Assembly (NCBI GenBank): GCA_021296475.1
Contig: JAGWAJ010000002.1
Coordinates: 28,384 to 92,383, forward strand
Length of the DNA: 64,000 bases
From: Acidobacteriota bacterium
Lineage (GTDB): Bacteria; Acidobacteriota; Vicinamibacteria; Vicinamibacterales; UBA8438
Reading direction: 5' to 3'
A model generated the notes under the pieces. It was given only the letters and a program-made list of their open reading frames with translations, was not told the origin of the DNA and did not search any database. Of this stretch, positions 1 through 9,642 are shown piece by piece. Each line of letters starts with the position of its first letter. Position 1 is the stretch's first letter. Both the position numbers and the translations under genes were made by a program.

Positions 1-28
1 GCCCGTATCTTCCGGAAGGAGATCGAAC

Positions 29-1759
29 GTGGCACTCTCCAGCGGCGCACGAGTCATCCTGATCTTCGTCCTCGCGGCGGCCCTGGTGTCGATGCTCGGC
101 CTGGCGACGACGCTCCTCATCGCCGGGCGCCGCCCCGCCGTCGAGCGCGATTCCGTGCTCTGGCTGCGGGTGCCGCCGACGCTGGCGGAGCGCGCCCCCG
201 ACGACCTCGTCGGTCAGGTATTCGGCGGCCGCGAGACGGTGGGCTCCATCGTCGCCGCGTTGCGGAAGGCGAAGGTGGACGAGCGCATTGCGGCCGTCGT
301 CCTCGTGCCGTCGTTCCAGCCGGGCCTGTGGGGCAAGGTGCAGGAGATTCGCGACGCGGTGCTCGATTTCCGCGAGTCGGACAAGCCGATCGTCGCCTAC
401 CTGGAGTTCGGCCAGGGGCAGGCCTACTACCTGGCGACCGCCTGCGACGAGATCTTCCTCACGCCGTCGAGTCCGCTCAACCTGGTGGGCGTGGCGTCCT
501 ACGAGCTCTTCCTCCGGGACGCCTTCGACAAGGTTGGCGTCGAGGCCGACATGCTGGCCGCCGGCGACTACAAGACGGCTTCCAACCTCTACACCGAGAC
601 GACGTTCACGCCGGAGCATCGCGAGATGGCGGCGTCGCTCAACCGCGACTTCTACGAGCAGCTCGTCGAAGGGATCGCGGACGGCCGCGAGATGGCTCCC
701 GCCGTGGTGCGCACGGTGATCGACGATGGTCCGTTCCTGGCGGAGGAGGCGCTGCGCAGAGGGTTGATCGATGCCGTGGTCTACGAGGATCAGCTCCTCG
801 ACGGGCTTCCGATCCCGCGGAACGCCGGGGTCGTGGACCTCGCCCGCTACCGCCAGGTCCGACCGGCGGAGGTCGGAATGGGCGGCGGACCGACCCTGGG
901 CGTCATCTTCACGGAGGGCACGATCAACTTCGGCCCGAGCGGGGCAGCGGTGCCCAACGGCCGCACCGTGGGCTCCGAGACCTGGGTCCGCTCCGTTCGC
1001 GAGGCACGCGACGACCCGGACATCGCGGCGATTATTCTGCGGATCGACAGCCCCGGCGGCGTCGCGATCGCGGCGGACATCATGTGGCGCGAGGTCGTGC
1101 TGGCTCGCGCCAGGAAACCGGTCATCGCCTCGATGTCGGACCTGGCGGCCTCGGGCGGCTACTACATCGCGGCGCCGGCGCATGCCATCGTCGCCCAGCC
1201 GGGCACGCTGACCGGATCGATCGGCGCCTTCGGGGGCAAGTTCGTGCTCGGCGGGGCGCTCGAGCGGTTCGGGGTGAACGTGGAGGCGGTCAGCGACGGG
1301 GCCCAGGCCGATCTCTTCTCACCCGCCACCCCCTTCTCGGACGGCAGCCGGCAGGCGCTCCAGCGCCAGCTCGACGCCACCTACGAGCGATTCCTGCAGG
1401 TCGTTGCCGAAGGACGCGGGATGACGCGGGACGAGGTCCACGCGGTGGCGCAGGGGCGCGTGTGGACAGGACGGCAGGCCAAGGCCCGCGGCCTGGTGGA
1501 CGAGCTCGGAGGCCTGCGGCGGGCGGTCGAGCTGGCCAAGCAGCGGGCCGGCATCGATCCGGAACGCGAAGTGACCCTGGTGGGGTTTCCGCGGCGCCGC
1601 ACGCTGTGGGAGCAACTCGAGCAGTCGGTCTCGCTGACGTCGACCGCCGCCTGGCTGTCGTCGCCCGCGGTCCGGAGCGCCGCCGCCCTGCTCGGCCCGG
1701 CGGAGCTCGTTGCCTCGGGCGCGCCGCTCCTCCTGTTGCCTGGGGCCGCGGCGCGCTAG
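29..1759 (+). CDS. sppA: Signal peptide peptidase SppA, long (67K) type
   Basis: Membrane-anchored serine protease that degrades signal peptides left in the membrane after export. The 576-residue length fits the long tandem-domain (E. coli-like) SppA. Residues about 7-31 form one hydrophobic anchor, followed by two ClpP-like domains. The general-base lysine is in GDYKTASN (K182) and the nucleophile in AASGGYYIAA (S375), the usual Lys in the first domain and Ser in the second. The GTG start at 29 is preceded by GGAAGGAGA with good spacing. The gene stands alone on the plus strand and ends at a TAG directly followed by a repeat-bearing intergenic region. Family assignment is secure; whether it also processes other peptides is unknown. 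Confidence 0.95.
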   Translation: MALSSGARVILIFVLAAALVSMLGLATTLLIAGRRPAVERDSVLWLRVPPTLAERAPDDLVGQVFGGRETVGSIVAALRKAKVDERIAAVVLVPSFQPGLWGKVQEIRDAVLDFRESDKPIVAYLEFGQGQAYYLATACDEIFLTPSSPLNLVGVASYELFLRDAFDKVGVEADMLAAGDYKTASNLYTETTFTPEHREMAASLNRDFYEQLVEGIADGREMAPAVVRTVIDDGPFLAEEALRRGLIDAVVYEDQLLDGLPIPRNAGVVDLARYRQVRPAEVGMGGGPTLGVIFTEGTINFGPSGAAVPNGRTVGSETWVRSVREARDDPDIAAIILRIDSPGGVAIAADIMWREVVLARARKPVIASMSDLAASGGYYIAAPAHAIVAQPGTLTGSIGAFGGKFVLGGALERFGVNVEAVSDGAQADLFSPATPFSDGSRQALQRQLDATYERFLQVVAEGRGMTRDEVHAVAQGRVWTGRQAKARGLVDELGGLRRAVELAKQRAGIDPEREVTLVGFPRRRTLWEQLEQSVSLTSTAAWLSSPAVRSAAALLGPAELVASGAPLLLLPGAAAR

Positions 1760-1881
1760 CCCACCATTCGTCGCCTGACGGCTCCGCCTGGTGCCCCACC
1801 AACCCTGCTAGGAGCCTGCACCGTTCTACGGCGCAGACTCCCAGCCCACCAATCGTCGCCTGACGACTCCGCTTGGCGCCC
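1760..1881. repeat. Dispersed intergenic hairpin element, copy 1
   Basis: Between sppA and the convergent ppiD gene lie two direct copies (starting 1760 and 1845) of a ~37-bp unit beginning CCCACCAWTCGTCGCC. Between them is an inverted repeat at 1811-1841, arms GGAGCCTGCACCG and CGGCGCAGACTCC around a 5-nt loop, with two mismatches. The reverse complement of the hairpin plus unit closely matches 54621-54720, so this belongs to a dispersed family. No poly-T follows, so it is not a classical intrinsic terminator. Confidence 0.7.
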
Positions 1882-1925
1882 AGCCAAGCCTCCCAGGAGG
1901 GTGGCCGGGCAACCTCTGGCGCGCG

Positions 1926-3848
1926 TCAGGCCGAGAACGCGCGCTCGAGGGCGCCGAGATCGATGTCAATCGCAAGCCGTTCCTTGACGCGCGTCATGTA
2001 GGCGCTGAAGAACTGGCCCTGCCGGGTCGCCACGAGCTGGTCGCGCAACTGCTCCCGCTGCGTATCGAGGTCCTCTGCCGAGGCCTCCTCGCGCTCGACC
2101 AGGCGCACGACCGCGACGGCGTTCCCGGCCTCGATCGGCTCGCTCACGGCGCCCGGGTCCATCGCGAACGCGACCGCCTCCACCGCGGCGCTGACCCCGA
2201 CCTGGGGCAAGGCCGCGCCGCGCGCGACGAGGTCGCTCGATCCGACCGCGTAGTCGGCCTCCTGGGCCGCCGCCACGAAATCGCCGGCCTCGCGGAGCGC
2301 TTGCGCGGCCTCGGCCGCGCGCTCCTGTGCCATCGTCAGCGCCTTCTTGCGAATGACGTCCTCGCGCACGTCATCGCGGACCTCGTCGAGCGGCGGGATG
2401 TAGGGATCCTGCGTGGCGACCACCGTCACGAACGCGGGGCCGGAGGGAGACGGGATCGGTCCGGCCACCTCTCCCGGTTCCATGCGGAACGCACGATCAG
2501 AGACCTCGCGGGCCAGCCCGAGGCCGAGAATCGGCTCGCCCGGCGCCGCGAATCCCGACTCCTGCACCTCGTAGCCGCGGGCTGCGGCAGCGCGGTCGAG
2601 GTCGTCGGGCGTCGTCACCTCGGCCGCGATCGCCTGGGCCAGCGAACGCCCGCGGGACGACGCCCGCTCCTGCTTGAGGATGTTGGCGATCGAGTCGCGC
2701 ACATCCTCGAACGGCTCGGTGACCTCCTCCTCCGCCTCCGTCACCAGAATGACGTGGTAGCCGAAGGAACTCTTGACGGGATCGGAGACTTCGCCCGGGG
2801 CCATCGAGAAGGCCGCGGCCTCGAACTCGGGCACCATCCGTCCGCGCCCGAACGTCCCGAGGTCGCCCCCGTTCCCGGCCGTTCCCTCATCCTCGGAGAA
2901 CTCGAGGGCGAGCGCCGCGAAGTCCTCCCCGCCACGGGCGCGGGCGGCGAGCGAGGCCGCGCGGGTCTCGACCTCCGCTTCGTCGCTCTCGCCGATGCGA
3001 AGCAGGATGTGGCTCGCCCGCACCTGACCCGGCGTCCGGTACTGCGACAGATTCGTGTCGTAGTAGGCCTGCAGCTCTTCCTCGCTCGGCGTGATGCTGT
3101 CGAAGATCGCCGCTTCGTCGACCAGCAGGAAGCGCAGCCGCCGCTTCTCCGCCACCCGGTAGAGAGCCGAGTCCTCGTTGTAGAGCAATTCGATGTCAGC
3201 GTCGGTCGCCTCGACCTCGTCGCGGTAGTCGTTGGCGCGGAAGGCGACGACGTCGACGCGGACCCGCTCGTTGCGGCGCCGGTGCTCGTCGGCGATCTCG
3301 GTCTCCGACACCGAGACCCAGCCGGTAATCGCCGCCTGGAGACGTTCGATCAGGATCGACTTGCGGACGTCCTCCTCGAACTGCGCGATGGAGATCGGCG
3401 GGCTCTGCCGCTGCAGCACCATGCGGTACTGCTGTTCCCCGACGAACCGCCCGTCCACCTGGAACGCCGGCAGCGTCAGGATGCGCTCGCGGACCTCGGC
3501 GTCGCTGACCCGCAGGCCGAGCCGGTCCGCCTCGGCGAGTGCGGCGTACTCGTCGATGAGCTGCTGCAGGATCTGCCGGTCGACGCCGAGCGAGCGCAGC
3601 ACCTCCTCGCTGATATCGCCGCCCGTCTGGAGGCGGTACGCCTGAAGCTGGCGGAGGTAGATCTGTCGAAACTGCTGCAGCGTCACCTCGTAGCTGCCCA
3701 CCCGGGCGAGCACGTCGGCAGGCAGGCCGTCGCTCCCCATGGGGCTCATGCCGACGCCGGGCACCAGGGCGACGAAGGCGACCACGACAAGACCGAGGCT
3801 CCATTTGAGCCAAGCCTTGTGACGCCTCATTCTGTCGAGCATGGTCAT
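1926..3848 (-). CDS. ppiD: Periplasmic peptidyl-prolyl isomerase, PpiD/SurA type
   Basis: Membrane-anchored periplasmic foldase of 640 residues. The N-terminus (MTMLDRMRRHKAWLKW) is basic and is followed by one transmembrane segment (about residues 15-33). Next come a SurA-N-like chaperone region and a parvulin rotamase domain beginning near VRASHILLRIG and ending near GYHVILVTE. A second, degenerate PPIase-like region follows in the C-terminal half. This order and length match PpiD, which helps newly translocated outer-membrane proteins fold. The frame is open far upstream (to 4748), but only as an antisense shadow of mreB. The ATG at 3848 has GAGAGG upstream and starts a normal signal-anchor. 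It is transcribed divergently from mreB. An in-frame ATG at 3842 is an alternative start. Confidence 0.88.
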   Translation of the reverse strand: MTMLDRMRRHKAWLKWSLGLVVVAFVALVPGVGMSPMGSDGLPADVLARVGSYEVTLQQFRQIYLRQLQAYRLQTGGDISEEVLRSLGVDRQILQQLIDEYAALAEADRLGLRVSDAEVRERILTLPAFQVDGRFVGEQQYRMVLQRQSPPISIAQFEEDVRKSILIERLQAAITGWVSVSETEIADEHRRRNERVRVDVVAFRANDYRDEVEATDADIELLYNEDSALYRVAEKRRLRFLLVDEAAIFDSITPSEEELQAYYDTNLSQYRTPGQVRASHILLRIGESDEAEVETRAASLAARARGGEDFAALALEFSEDEGTAGNGGDLGTFGRGRMVPEFEAAAFSMAPGEVSDPVKSSFGYHVILVTEAEEEVTEPFEDVRDSIANILKQERASSRGRSLAQAIAAEVTTPDDLDRAAAARGYEVQESGFAAPGEPILGLGLAREVSDRAFRMEPGEVAGPIPSPSGPAFVTVVATQDPYIPPLDEVRDDVREDVIRKKALTMAQERAAEAAQALREAGDFVAAAQEADYAVGSSDLVARGAALPQVGVSAAVEAVAFAMDPGAVSEPIEAGNAVAVVRLVEREEASAEDLDTQREQLRDQLVATRQGQFFSAYMTRVKERLAIDIDLGALERAFSA

Positions 3849-3893
3849 AATGGGGGAACCTCTCGTTGCGCGGCCGCAACCGGGCCGGGGGGC

Positions 3894-3923
3894 ATCATAC
3901 CGAGAGAAGTCCAGCGATCGCAA
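3894..3923 (-). promoter_or_regulatory. Candidate sigma-70 promoter of ppiD
   Basis: On the minus strand, TTGCGA (3918-3923) and TATGAT (3894-3899) are separated by 18 bp. The predicted transcript would start about 40 nt upstream of the ppiD ATG. Motif match only. Confidence 0.45.
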
Positions 3924-3985
3924 GCCTTTGCAGCACGTGCGGGCAGAGCCGCGGGCGCGCGCTTCCCTCTGCTTGCGCCGGCCCC

Positions 3986-3991
3986 TATAAT
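3986..3991 (+). promoter_or_regulatory. Candidate -10 box of the mre operon
   Basis: A perfect TATAAT in a very GC-rich intergenic region, 49 bp before the mreB start. I see no good -35 hexamer at 16-18 bp, so a second element or activator may be needed. Confidence 0.45.
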
Positions 3992-4040
3992 CGATGGCAA
4001 CCGGGGTGGCCGTCGCTCCTTGGGGGAAACTGGCAAAATC

Positions 4041-5066
4041 GTGGGTCTCGGGTCCCTGTTCTCCGCCTTCTCGAGCGATCTGGCCATTGACCTCGGCACT
4101 GCCAACACCTGCGTGTACGCGCACGGGAAGGGCATCGTAAGCAATGAGCCGTCGATCGTCGCCATGAACAAGGTGACCGGCGGCGTCGAGGCGGTCGGTC
4201 GCGAGGCGAAGGAGATGCTCGGGCGCACGCCCGGCAACATCGTCGCCATCCGGCCGATGCGGGACGGCGTCATCGGCGACTTCGAGGTCGCCGAAAAGAT
4301 GCTGACCTATTTCATCAAGAAGGCGCACAGCCGGACGGTCCTGGTTCGCCCCCGCATCATCATCGGCGTCCCGTCGCAGATCACGCAGGTCGAGAAGCGC
4401 GCCGTCAAGGACAGCGCGTACCGCGCCAAGGCGAGCGAGGTGCACCTGATCGAGGAGGCGATGGCGGCGGCGATCGGGGCCGGCATGCCGATTACCGAGC
4501 CGTCGGCGAACATGATCGTCGACATCGGTGGCGGCACCACCGACATCGCCGTCATCTCGTTGGCGGGCATCGTCTACAGCCGCGCGGTGCGGGTGGCCGG
4601 CAACGCGATGGACGAGGCGATAAGCCAGTACATCAAGAAGACATACAATCTGCTGATCGGAGAGCGGACGGCCGAGCGCATCAAGATGAAGGTCGGTTCG
4701 GCCTACGAGCTGGACAACAAGCTGACCATCGACATCAAGGGCCGGCACCTGATCGAGGGGGTGCCCAGAACGATCGAGGTCAGCGACGAGGAGATTCGGG
4801 AAGCGCTGGCGGAGACGGTGAACGTGATCGTCGACGCCGTGCGCCTCGCCCTCGAGAGCACGCCGCCGGAGCTCTCCGCCGACCTCGTCGACCGGGGCAT
4901 CGTGCTGACCGGCGGCGGGTCCATGCTGCGCAATCTCGACAAGCGGCTGCGAGAGGAGACCGGCCTGCCGCTGGCGATGGCCGAGGAGCCCCTGACGTCG
5001 GTCGTCCTCGGCGCCGGCCGCATGCTGGCCGACTTCGGGTTGCTGCGGAAGATCTCCATCGATTGA
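4041..5066 (+). CDS. mreB: Rod shape-determining protein MreB
   Basis: Bacterial actin that forms membrane-bound filaments directing lateral cell-wall synthesis. It has 341 residues, the normal MreB length. The phosphate-1 motif DLGTANT lies at residues 17-23, phosphate-2 DIGGGTTDIAV begins at 161, and the adenosine motif LTGGGSML is near the C-terminus. The frame is open back to 2301 but that part is antisense to ppiD. The GTG at 4041 gives the standard N-terminus (GLGSLFSAFSSDLAIDLGT), with GGGGGA about 13 nt upstream. First gene of mreB-mreC-mreD-mrdA-rodA, so the cell is expected to be rod-shaped. Confidence 0.96.
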   Translation: MGLGSLFSAFSSDLAIDLGTANTCVYAHGKGIVSNEPSIVAMNKVTGGVEAVGREAKEMLGRTPGNIVAIRPMRDGVIGDFEVAEKMLTYFIKKAHSRTVLVRPRIIIGVPSQITQVEKRAVKDSAYRAKASEVHLIEEAMAAAIGAGMPITEPSANMIVDIGGGTTDIAVISLAGIVYSRAVRVAGNAMDEAISQYIKKTYNLLIGERTAERIKMKVGSAYELDNKLTIDIKGRHLIEGVPRTIEVSDEEIREALAETVNVIVDAVRLALESTPPELSADLVDRGIVLTGGGSMLRNLDKRLREETGLPLAMAEEPLTSVVLGAGRMLADFGLLRKISID

Positions 5067-5100
5067 CCGTGATCGATGGGACCGGCGGGTCGCGAGGAAC

Positions 5101-5952
5101 GTGAGCCGTCAGCGCATGCGCTTGGTCCTACCGGCCGTACTCGTCGGCCATATCCTGCTGATCTCTACGCAGGTCGGGATCCGGCCGGGCACGACGTTGC
5201 TCGAGTCGGCGGTGTTCGGCACTCTGGCCGGGGCGCAGGGGCTGGTCGACAGGGCCGGCGCCGGCATCCGGGACACCGTGTCGATGGTCGTCGGCCTGCG
5301 GGAGGCTCAGCGAGAGAACGAGGCGCTGCGCGCGGACTACGATGCGCTGCGGATGCGCCTGCAGGAGCAGCGGGCGCTCACGCACCGGACGACGGTGCTC
5401 GTGGGTCTGCGGGAGCTCCGTCGGTCGCTGCGGTGGCGCACGGTGAGCGCCCGGGTGATCGGCACCGACGCAACGCCGTACTTCCGGACCCTCACCGTCG
5501 ACCGGGGCGCGAGCGATGACGTGCAACCCGACCACGCCGTGCTCTCACCCTCCGGGGTGGTGGGCCGCATCGTCGGGCCGCCGAGCCGCAGCGCGGCGAA
5601 AGTGCAGTTGCTGAACGACCGGAACGCCGGCGCTGGCGCGTCCATCGAGCGCACGGGAACGACGGGAGTCGTGGCGGGCACCGACGAGGCGTCGGCGCTT
5701 CAGATGCGGTATGTATCCACCGCGTCGCCGGTGGTCGTCGGAGACGTGGTGCTGACCACCGGCGACGACGGAATCTACCCACCGGGCCTGCTCATCGGGA
5801 CGGTGGCGGCGGCCGAGCACGCCGGCGGCCCGTCGCAGACGATTCGCATCGCTCCGGCCGTCGACTTCTCGAAGCTCCAGCACGTGCTCATCGTGGTCCC
5901 GGCGCGCGGCGCGGAGGCCGACACGAGCCTCATCTCCGGGGGCAGTCGGTGA
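5101..5952 (+). CDS. mreC: Rod shape-determining protein MreC
   Basis: Bitopic elongasome scaffold that links MreB to PBP2. It has 283 residues: one transmembrane helix at about residues 9-25, a coiled coil containing REAQRENEALRADYDALRMRLQEQ split by few breaks (about 62-95), and then the beta-barrel MreC domain (RVIGTDATPYFRTLTVDRG onward, ending with LQHVLIV). The GTG at 5101 follows GAGGAA at proper spacing, 34 nt after mreB. Its stop overlaps the mreD start by four bases, indicating translational coupling. Confidence 0.93.
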   Translation: MSRQRMRLVLPAVLVGHILLISTQVGIRPGTTLLESAVFGTLAGAQGLVDRAGAGIRDTVSMVVGLREAQRENEALRADYDALRMRLQEQRALTHRTTVLVGLRELRRSLRWRTVSARVIGTDATPYFRTLTVDRGASDDVQPDHAVLSPSGVVGRIVGPPSRSAAKVQLLNDRNAGAGASIERTGTTGVVAGTDEASALQMRYVSTASPVVVGDVVLTTGDDGIYPPGLLIGTVAAAEHAGGPSQTIRIAPAVDFSKLQHVLIVVPARGAEADTSLISGGSR

Positions 5953-6470
5953 CGACTCCGCGAATCCTTGCCGTCGTCGGTGCCGCACTGGCCGCGCAGA
6001 CCACGGCGCCGCGGTTCCTGGACGCGGCCGCGAACGTCGACCTGCCCCTCGTCGCCGTCGTCTTCGCCGGACTCACGGGAGGCCCCGTCGTAGGCCTGTG
6101 GACGGGTACCGCGGGCGGACTCGCCCAAGACCTGCTGTCGGGCGGCGTCCTTGGTGTGAACGGGCTCGCCAAGAGCCTCATCGGCACCTGGGCGGGCTGG
6201 ATGAGCGTCCAGTTCATCACCTTCCAGGCCTGGCGCCGCGCGGTCATCGTCGGGGCGGCGACGCTGGCCAACGCCGCATGCGTGGTCGGCGTCTACGCGC
6301 TCGTGAGCACGCCCGGCCCCTCGGCACACCTGCGGGGCGTCGCGATGCAGGGATCGGCGAACGCCAGCGTCGGAATCGTGGCGACGGCCGTCGCCCGCTG
6401 GGCTCCGGTCATGCAGACACGGCGCCGCGGGCGCCGCGGCAGGGCCCGCTTCCACAGGCGAACGCGCTGA
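5949..6470 (+). CDS. mreD: Rod shape-determining protein MreD
   Basis: Integral membrane partner of MreC in the elongasome. It has 173 residues with about five hydrophobic segments and a short basic C-terminus (RRRGRRGRARFHRR). MreD is poorly conserved, so the call rests on length, membrane topology and its position between mreC and mrdA. Starts at GTG inside the mreC stop (GTGA) and its TGA overlaps the ATG of mrdA (TGATG). Confidence 0.85.
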   Translation: MTTPRILAVVGAALAAQTTAPRFLDAAANVDLPLVAVVFAGLTGGPVVGLWTGTAGGLAQDLLSGGVLGVNGLAKSLIGTWAGWMSVQFITFQAWRRAVIVGAATLANAACVVGVYALVSTPGPSAHLRGVAMQGSANASVGIVATAVARWAPVMQTRRRGRRGRARFHRRTR

Positions 6471-8377
6471 TGGAGAGGCGTCACGAGGCGGCCGGCATCG
6501 GCGCCATCGGTCGGCTGCTCGTCCTGTTCCGCTGCGTGGTGTCCGTCGCGTTCGCAATCCTGGCTGCAGGGTTCTGGCACCTGCAGATCGATCTGCACCC
6601 GCAGTACCTGGAACGCGCGGGGAACAACCACCAGCGCCAGCTACCCCTGCGGGCGCCGCGGGGCGTCGTGTTCGACCGCGACGGACGGGTCATGGTCGAG
6701 GACCGCGACGCGCTGAACCTGTCCGTGGTGCGCGAGAAGGTGGACGATCTCGACAGGACGATACGCCTTCTCGCTCGGGTCACCGGCGTCGCGCCGGAGG
6801 GCCTGGACGCCGCGATCGAGCGCCGCCGGCGCGAGCCGCTTCACCGACCGATCGTCGTCATCCGCGACGCCTCCCGCGCCCAGGTGGCGGCGGTCGTGGC
6901 ACGGCGCGCCGAGCTGCCGGGCGTCGTGGTCGAGCCGACCCTCATCCGGAGCTATCCGGGCGCAACGATGGCGGCTCACTCTTTCGGCTACGTCGGGGAG
7001 GCCTCCGCCGCGCAGCTCGCCGCCGCGACCGGAACCGGGCTGCGGCGCGGACACATCGTCGGCCAGAGCGGCGTGGAGCTGTCGTACAACTCGCTGCTCA
7101 TGGGAATCGACGGCACGCGTCGGGTGGTGGTCGACAGCGCGGAACGCGAGATCGACACCATCGGCGAGGTGCCGCCGGTCGCCGGGCAGCGGCTGCGCCT
7201 GACGATCGACGCCGACGTGCAGGCTGCGACCGAGGCCGCCTTCCACGCGGCCGGGTTCGACGGCGCGGCGGTGATGCTCGATCCCCGGACCGGAGAGGTG
7301 CTCGCGCTCGTCAGCCTGCCCGCCTACGACCCGAACGCTTTCGCTCGCGGCATCGACGGAGCTGCGCTCGACGCCTTGACGCGCAACCGTCTGAGGCCGC
7401 TCCAGAACCGCGCCCTGCAGGGACGCTATCCACCCGGCTCGACCTTCAAGGCGGCTGTGGCCGTCGCGGCCCTCGAGGAGGGAGTAATCGAGCCGGAATC
7501 CACGGTACGGTGCAACGGTGGCGGGCTCCACTACGGTCGCTATTACCGGTGCCACGCCCGGCATGGCACCGTCGACCTGGAGGCCGCGCTCGAGAAGTCG
7601 TGCAACACGTACTTCTATGAGCTGGGGGCGCGGCTCGATGTCGACGAGGTCCACCGCTGGGCCACTGCGCTGGGGCTCGGCGAGCTCAGCGGCGTGGACC
7701 TGCCCTACGAGGTCCAGGGCCTGGTTCCGTCTCGCGCCTGGAAGCGCGAGCGCCGCGCCGAGCCGTGGTTTCCGGGCGAGACAATCTCGGTGGCCATCGG
7801 CCAGGGACAGGTCGCAGTGACTCCCATGTCGCTCGCGGTCATGATGTCGACCCTGGTGAACGGGGGGCAGCGCATCACTCCGCGCGTCCTCAAGGCGTTC
7901 GATGACGGGGGCGGCTGGAAGGCCGCCGCGCCGGGACGGCCCGCCCGCACCCTGCACGTGCGGCCGGAGACCCTCGCCGTCGTCAAGCGCGGGCTCTGGA
8001 AGGCGGTGAACGGCGCGGGCACGGGAAGGCGCGCGAAGATCCCGGGGCGGGACGTGCTCGGCAAGACCGGCACCGCGCAGGTGATCTCCCGCGCCGGGCG
8101 GACGGCGGCGGGGGCGGCCGCGCGCGCCCTGAAGGACCATGGCTGGTTCATCTTCGCCGCGCCGGCCGGCGATCCGCAGATTGCCGGCGTGGTGTTCGCC
8201 GAGCACGCGGACCACGGATACCTGGCTGCGCCGATCGCCCGTCACGCCCTGGAGACGTACTTCGCGAAGCGCGACGGGCGGGCGCTGCCGGAATTCCCCA
8301 CCACGCCGCCGTCGCCCCCTCCGGGCCGGCCGGCCGCGCCCGCCGTCGTCGACTCGATGGTCGTCGGCGGAGACTGA
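6470..8377 (+). CDS. mrdA: Penicillin-binding protein 2 (elongasome transpeptidase)
   Basis: Class B PBP that crosslinks peptidoglycan during elongation, working with RodA. It has 635 residues: an N-terminal signal anchor (about 13-37), the PBP dimer domain (RAPRGVVFDRDG onward) and the transpeptidase domain. The three active-site motifs are present: STFK with nucleophile S324, SCN starting S377, and KTG at K532. The ATG at 6470 overlaps the mreD stop; the open frame upstream of it is a shadow of mreD. Expected to be a beta-lactam target. Confidence 0.95.
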   Translation: MERRHEAAGIGAIGRLLVLFRCVVSVAFAILAAGFWHLQIDLHPQYLERAGNNHQRQLPLRAPRGVVFDRDGRVMVEDRDALNLSVVREKVDDLDRTIRLLARVTGVAPEGLDAAIERRRREPLHRPIVVIRDASRAQVAAVVARRAELPGVVVEPTLIRSYPGATMAAHSFGYVGEASAAQLAAATGTGLRRGHIVGQSGVELSYNSLLMGIDGTRRVVVDSAEREIDTIGEVPPVAGQRLRLTIDADVQAATEAAFHAAGFDGAAVMLDPRTGEVLALVSLPAYDPNAFARGIDGAALDALTRNRLRPLQNRALQGRYPPGSTFKAAVAVAALEEGVIEPESTVRCNGGGLHYGRYYRCHARHGTVDLEAALEKSCNTYFYELGARLDVDEVHRWATALGLGELSGVDLPYEVQGLVPSRAWKRERRAEPWFPGETISVAIGQGQVAVTPMSLAVMMSTLVNGGQRITPRVLKAFDDGGGWKAAAPGRPARTLHVRPETLAVVKRGLWKAVNGAGTGRRAKIPGRDVLGKTGTAQVISRAGRTAAGAAARALKDHGWFIFAAPAGDPQIAGVVFAEHADHGYLAAPIARHALETYFAKRDGRALPEFPTTPPSPPPGRPAAPAVVDSMVVGGD

Positions 8378-8390
8378 CCAGAGCCCTGCG

Positions 8391-9491
8391 ATGCTGGAAC
8401 GTCGCCTGTTCCGCGCCCTCGACTGGCAACTCGTCGGCGCGCTCGCAATGCTCACGGCGATCGGTCTCGCCATGATCTACAGCGCGACCTACGACCCGAC
8501 CTCCGGCCGAGTCGGTTCGGAGTTCGGACGCCAGACGGTCGCGGTTGCCATCGGATTCGCAGCGTGCGCCATCTGCGTCGCCATCGACTACAGAACCCTC
8601 GCCGACCAGTGGCGGATTGCCTTCGGTGCGCTGAGCGTGCTGCTGGCCTACACGCTGCTCTTCGGTGACGAGGTCGGCGGCGGCCGCCGCTGGATCGACC
8701 TCGGTCCGGCCAACCTCCAGCCGTCCGAGTTCGCCCGCGCCGCGGTTGCGCTCGCTCTCGCGGCAATCTACACACGGAGTCCGGGGTGGCCGCGGCCGGC
8801 CCGCGACTGGTTTCTGGGCGGGGCGCTGGTCGCGGTGCCGTTCCTGCTCATCGCGCAGGAGCCGGATCTCGGCACCGCCGCCACGCTGCTGCCCGTGTAC
8901 CTGGTGGTCATGGTCTTCGCCGGACTGCGACTCCGCGCCCTGGCCGCCGGCGCCATCGTTGCCCTGCTTGCGGCGCCGGTGGTCTGGGCCTACGGGCTCG
9001 AGGACTACCAGCGGTCCCGGATCGTCAGCTTCCTCACCCCGGAAAGCGATCCTCTCGAGGCGGGCTACCAGCAGATTCAGGCGCGGATCACGGTCGGGGC
9101 GGGAGGATTGACCGGCCGCGGCTATCTGCAGGGGACGCAGAACCGGTACGATTTTCTGCCCGCCGCCCACAACGATTTCATCTTCTCGGTGCTGGCCGAG
9201 GAGCAGGGCTTCCTGGGCGTCGTGTTCACCCTGTGCCTGTACCTGTTCGTCATCCTCCGATCGCTGCGCGCCGCGCAGGTGGCGCGGGACCGCACCGGCA
9301 CGTACCTCGTCGTCGGCATCATGGCGGGCTTCTCGTTTCAGGTGCTCTACAGCGTCGCGATGTCCGCCGGCTTCGCCCCGGTCAAGGGTCTGACGCTTCC
9401 CCTGCTGAGCTACGGCGGCTCGTCCTTCATCGCGACACTGATGGGTTTCGGCCTCGTCCTGAACGTCGGGATGCGCCGCTTCACGAACTAG
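8391..9491 (+). CDS. rodA: Peptidoglycan glycosyltransferase RodA (SEDS family)
   Basis: Polytopic SEDS-family glycan polymerase that pairs with PBP2. It has 366 residues and about ten transmembrane helices. SEDS-typical segments are visible: GGGRRWIDLG.ANLQPSE, IAQEPDLGTA, QGFLGV and the C-terminal LPLLSYGGSS. Starts at ATG 8391, 13 nt after mrdA; the earlier open frame overlaps the PBP2 C-terminus and is not used. Last gene of the mre operon proper. Confidence 0.95.
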   Translation: MLERRLFRALDWQLVGALAMLTAIGLAMIYSATYDPTSGRVGSEFGRQTVAVAIGFAACAICVAIDYRTLADQWRIAFGALSVLLAYTLLFGDEVGGGRRWIDLGPANLQPSEFARAAVALALAAIYTRSPGWPRPARDWFLGGALVAVPFLLIAQEPDLGTAATLLPVYLVVMVFAGLRLRALAAGAIVALLAAPVVWAYGLEDYQRSRIVSFLTPESDPLEAGYQQIQARITVGAGGLTGRGYLQGTQNRYDFLPAAHNDFIFSVLAEEQGFLGVVFTLCLYLFVILRSLRAAQVARDRTGTYLVVGIMAGFSFQVLYSVAMSAGFAPVKGLTLPLLSYGGSSFIATLMGFGLVLNVGMRRFTN

Positions 9492-9642
9492 ATGGTCCGC
9501 AGGCCTCACCGTGCAGCCCCCCGCGCCGCGGGGTACCCGGTACTGCGCCGCGCCGGGCGCTCTCTTTCGGAGAGCCGCGTCCCGGCCGCCGCAGGCGCGG
9601 GCACGGCTGCGGTGGGCCGGGATCTACGGGAGACAGCTTCGA

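Noticed and set aside
2301-4040. Upstream extension of the mreB frame by 580 codons
   Set aside because: It lies antisense to ppiD; MreB starts normally at 4041.
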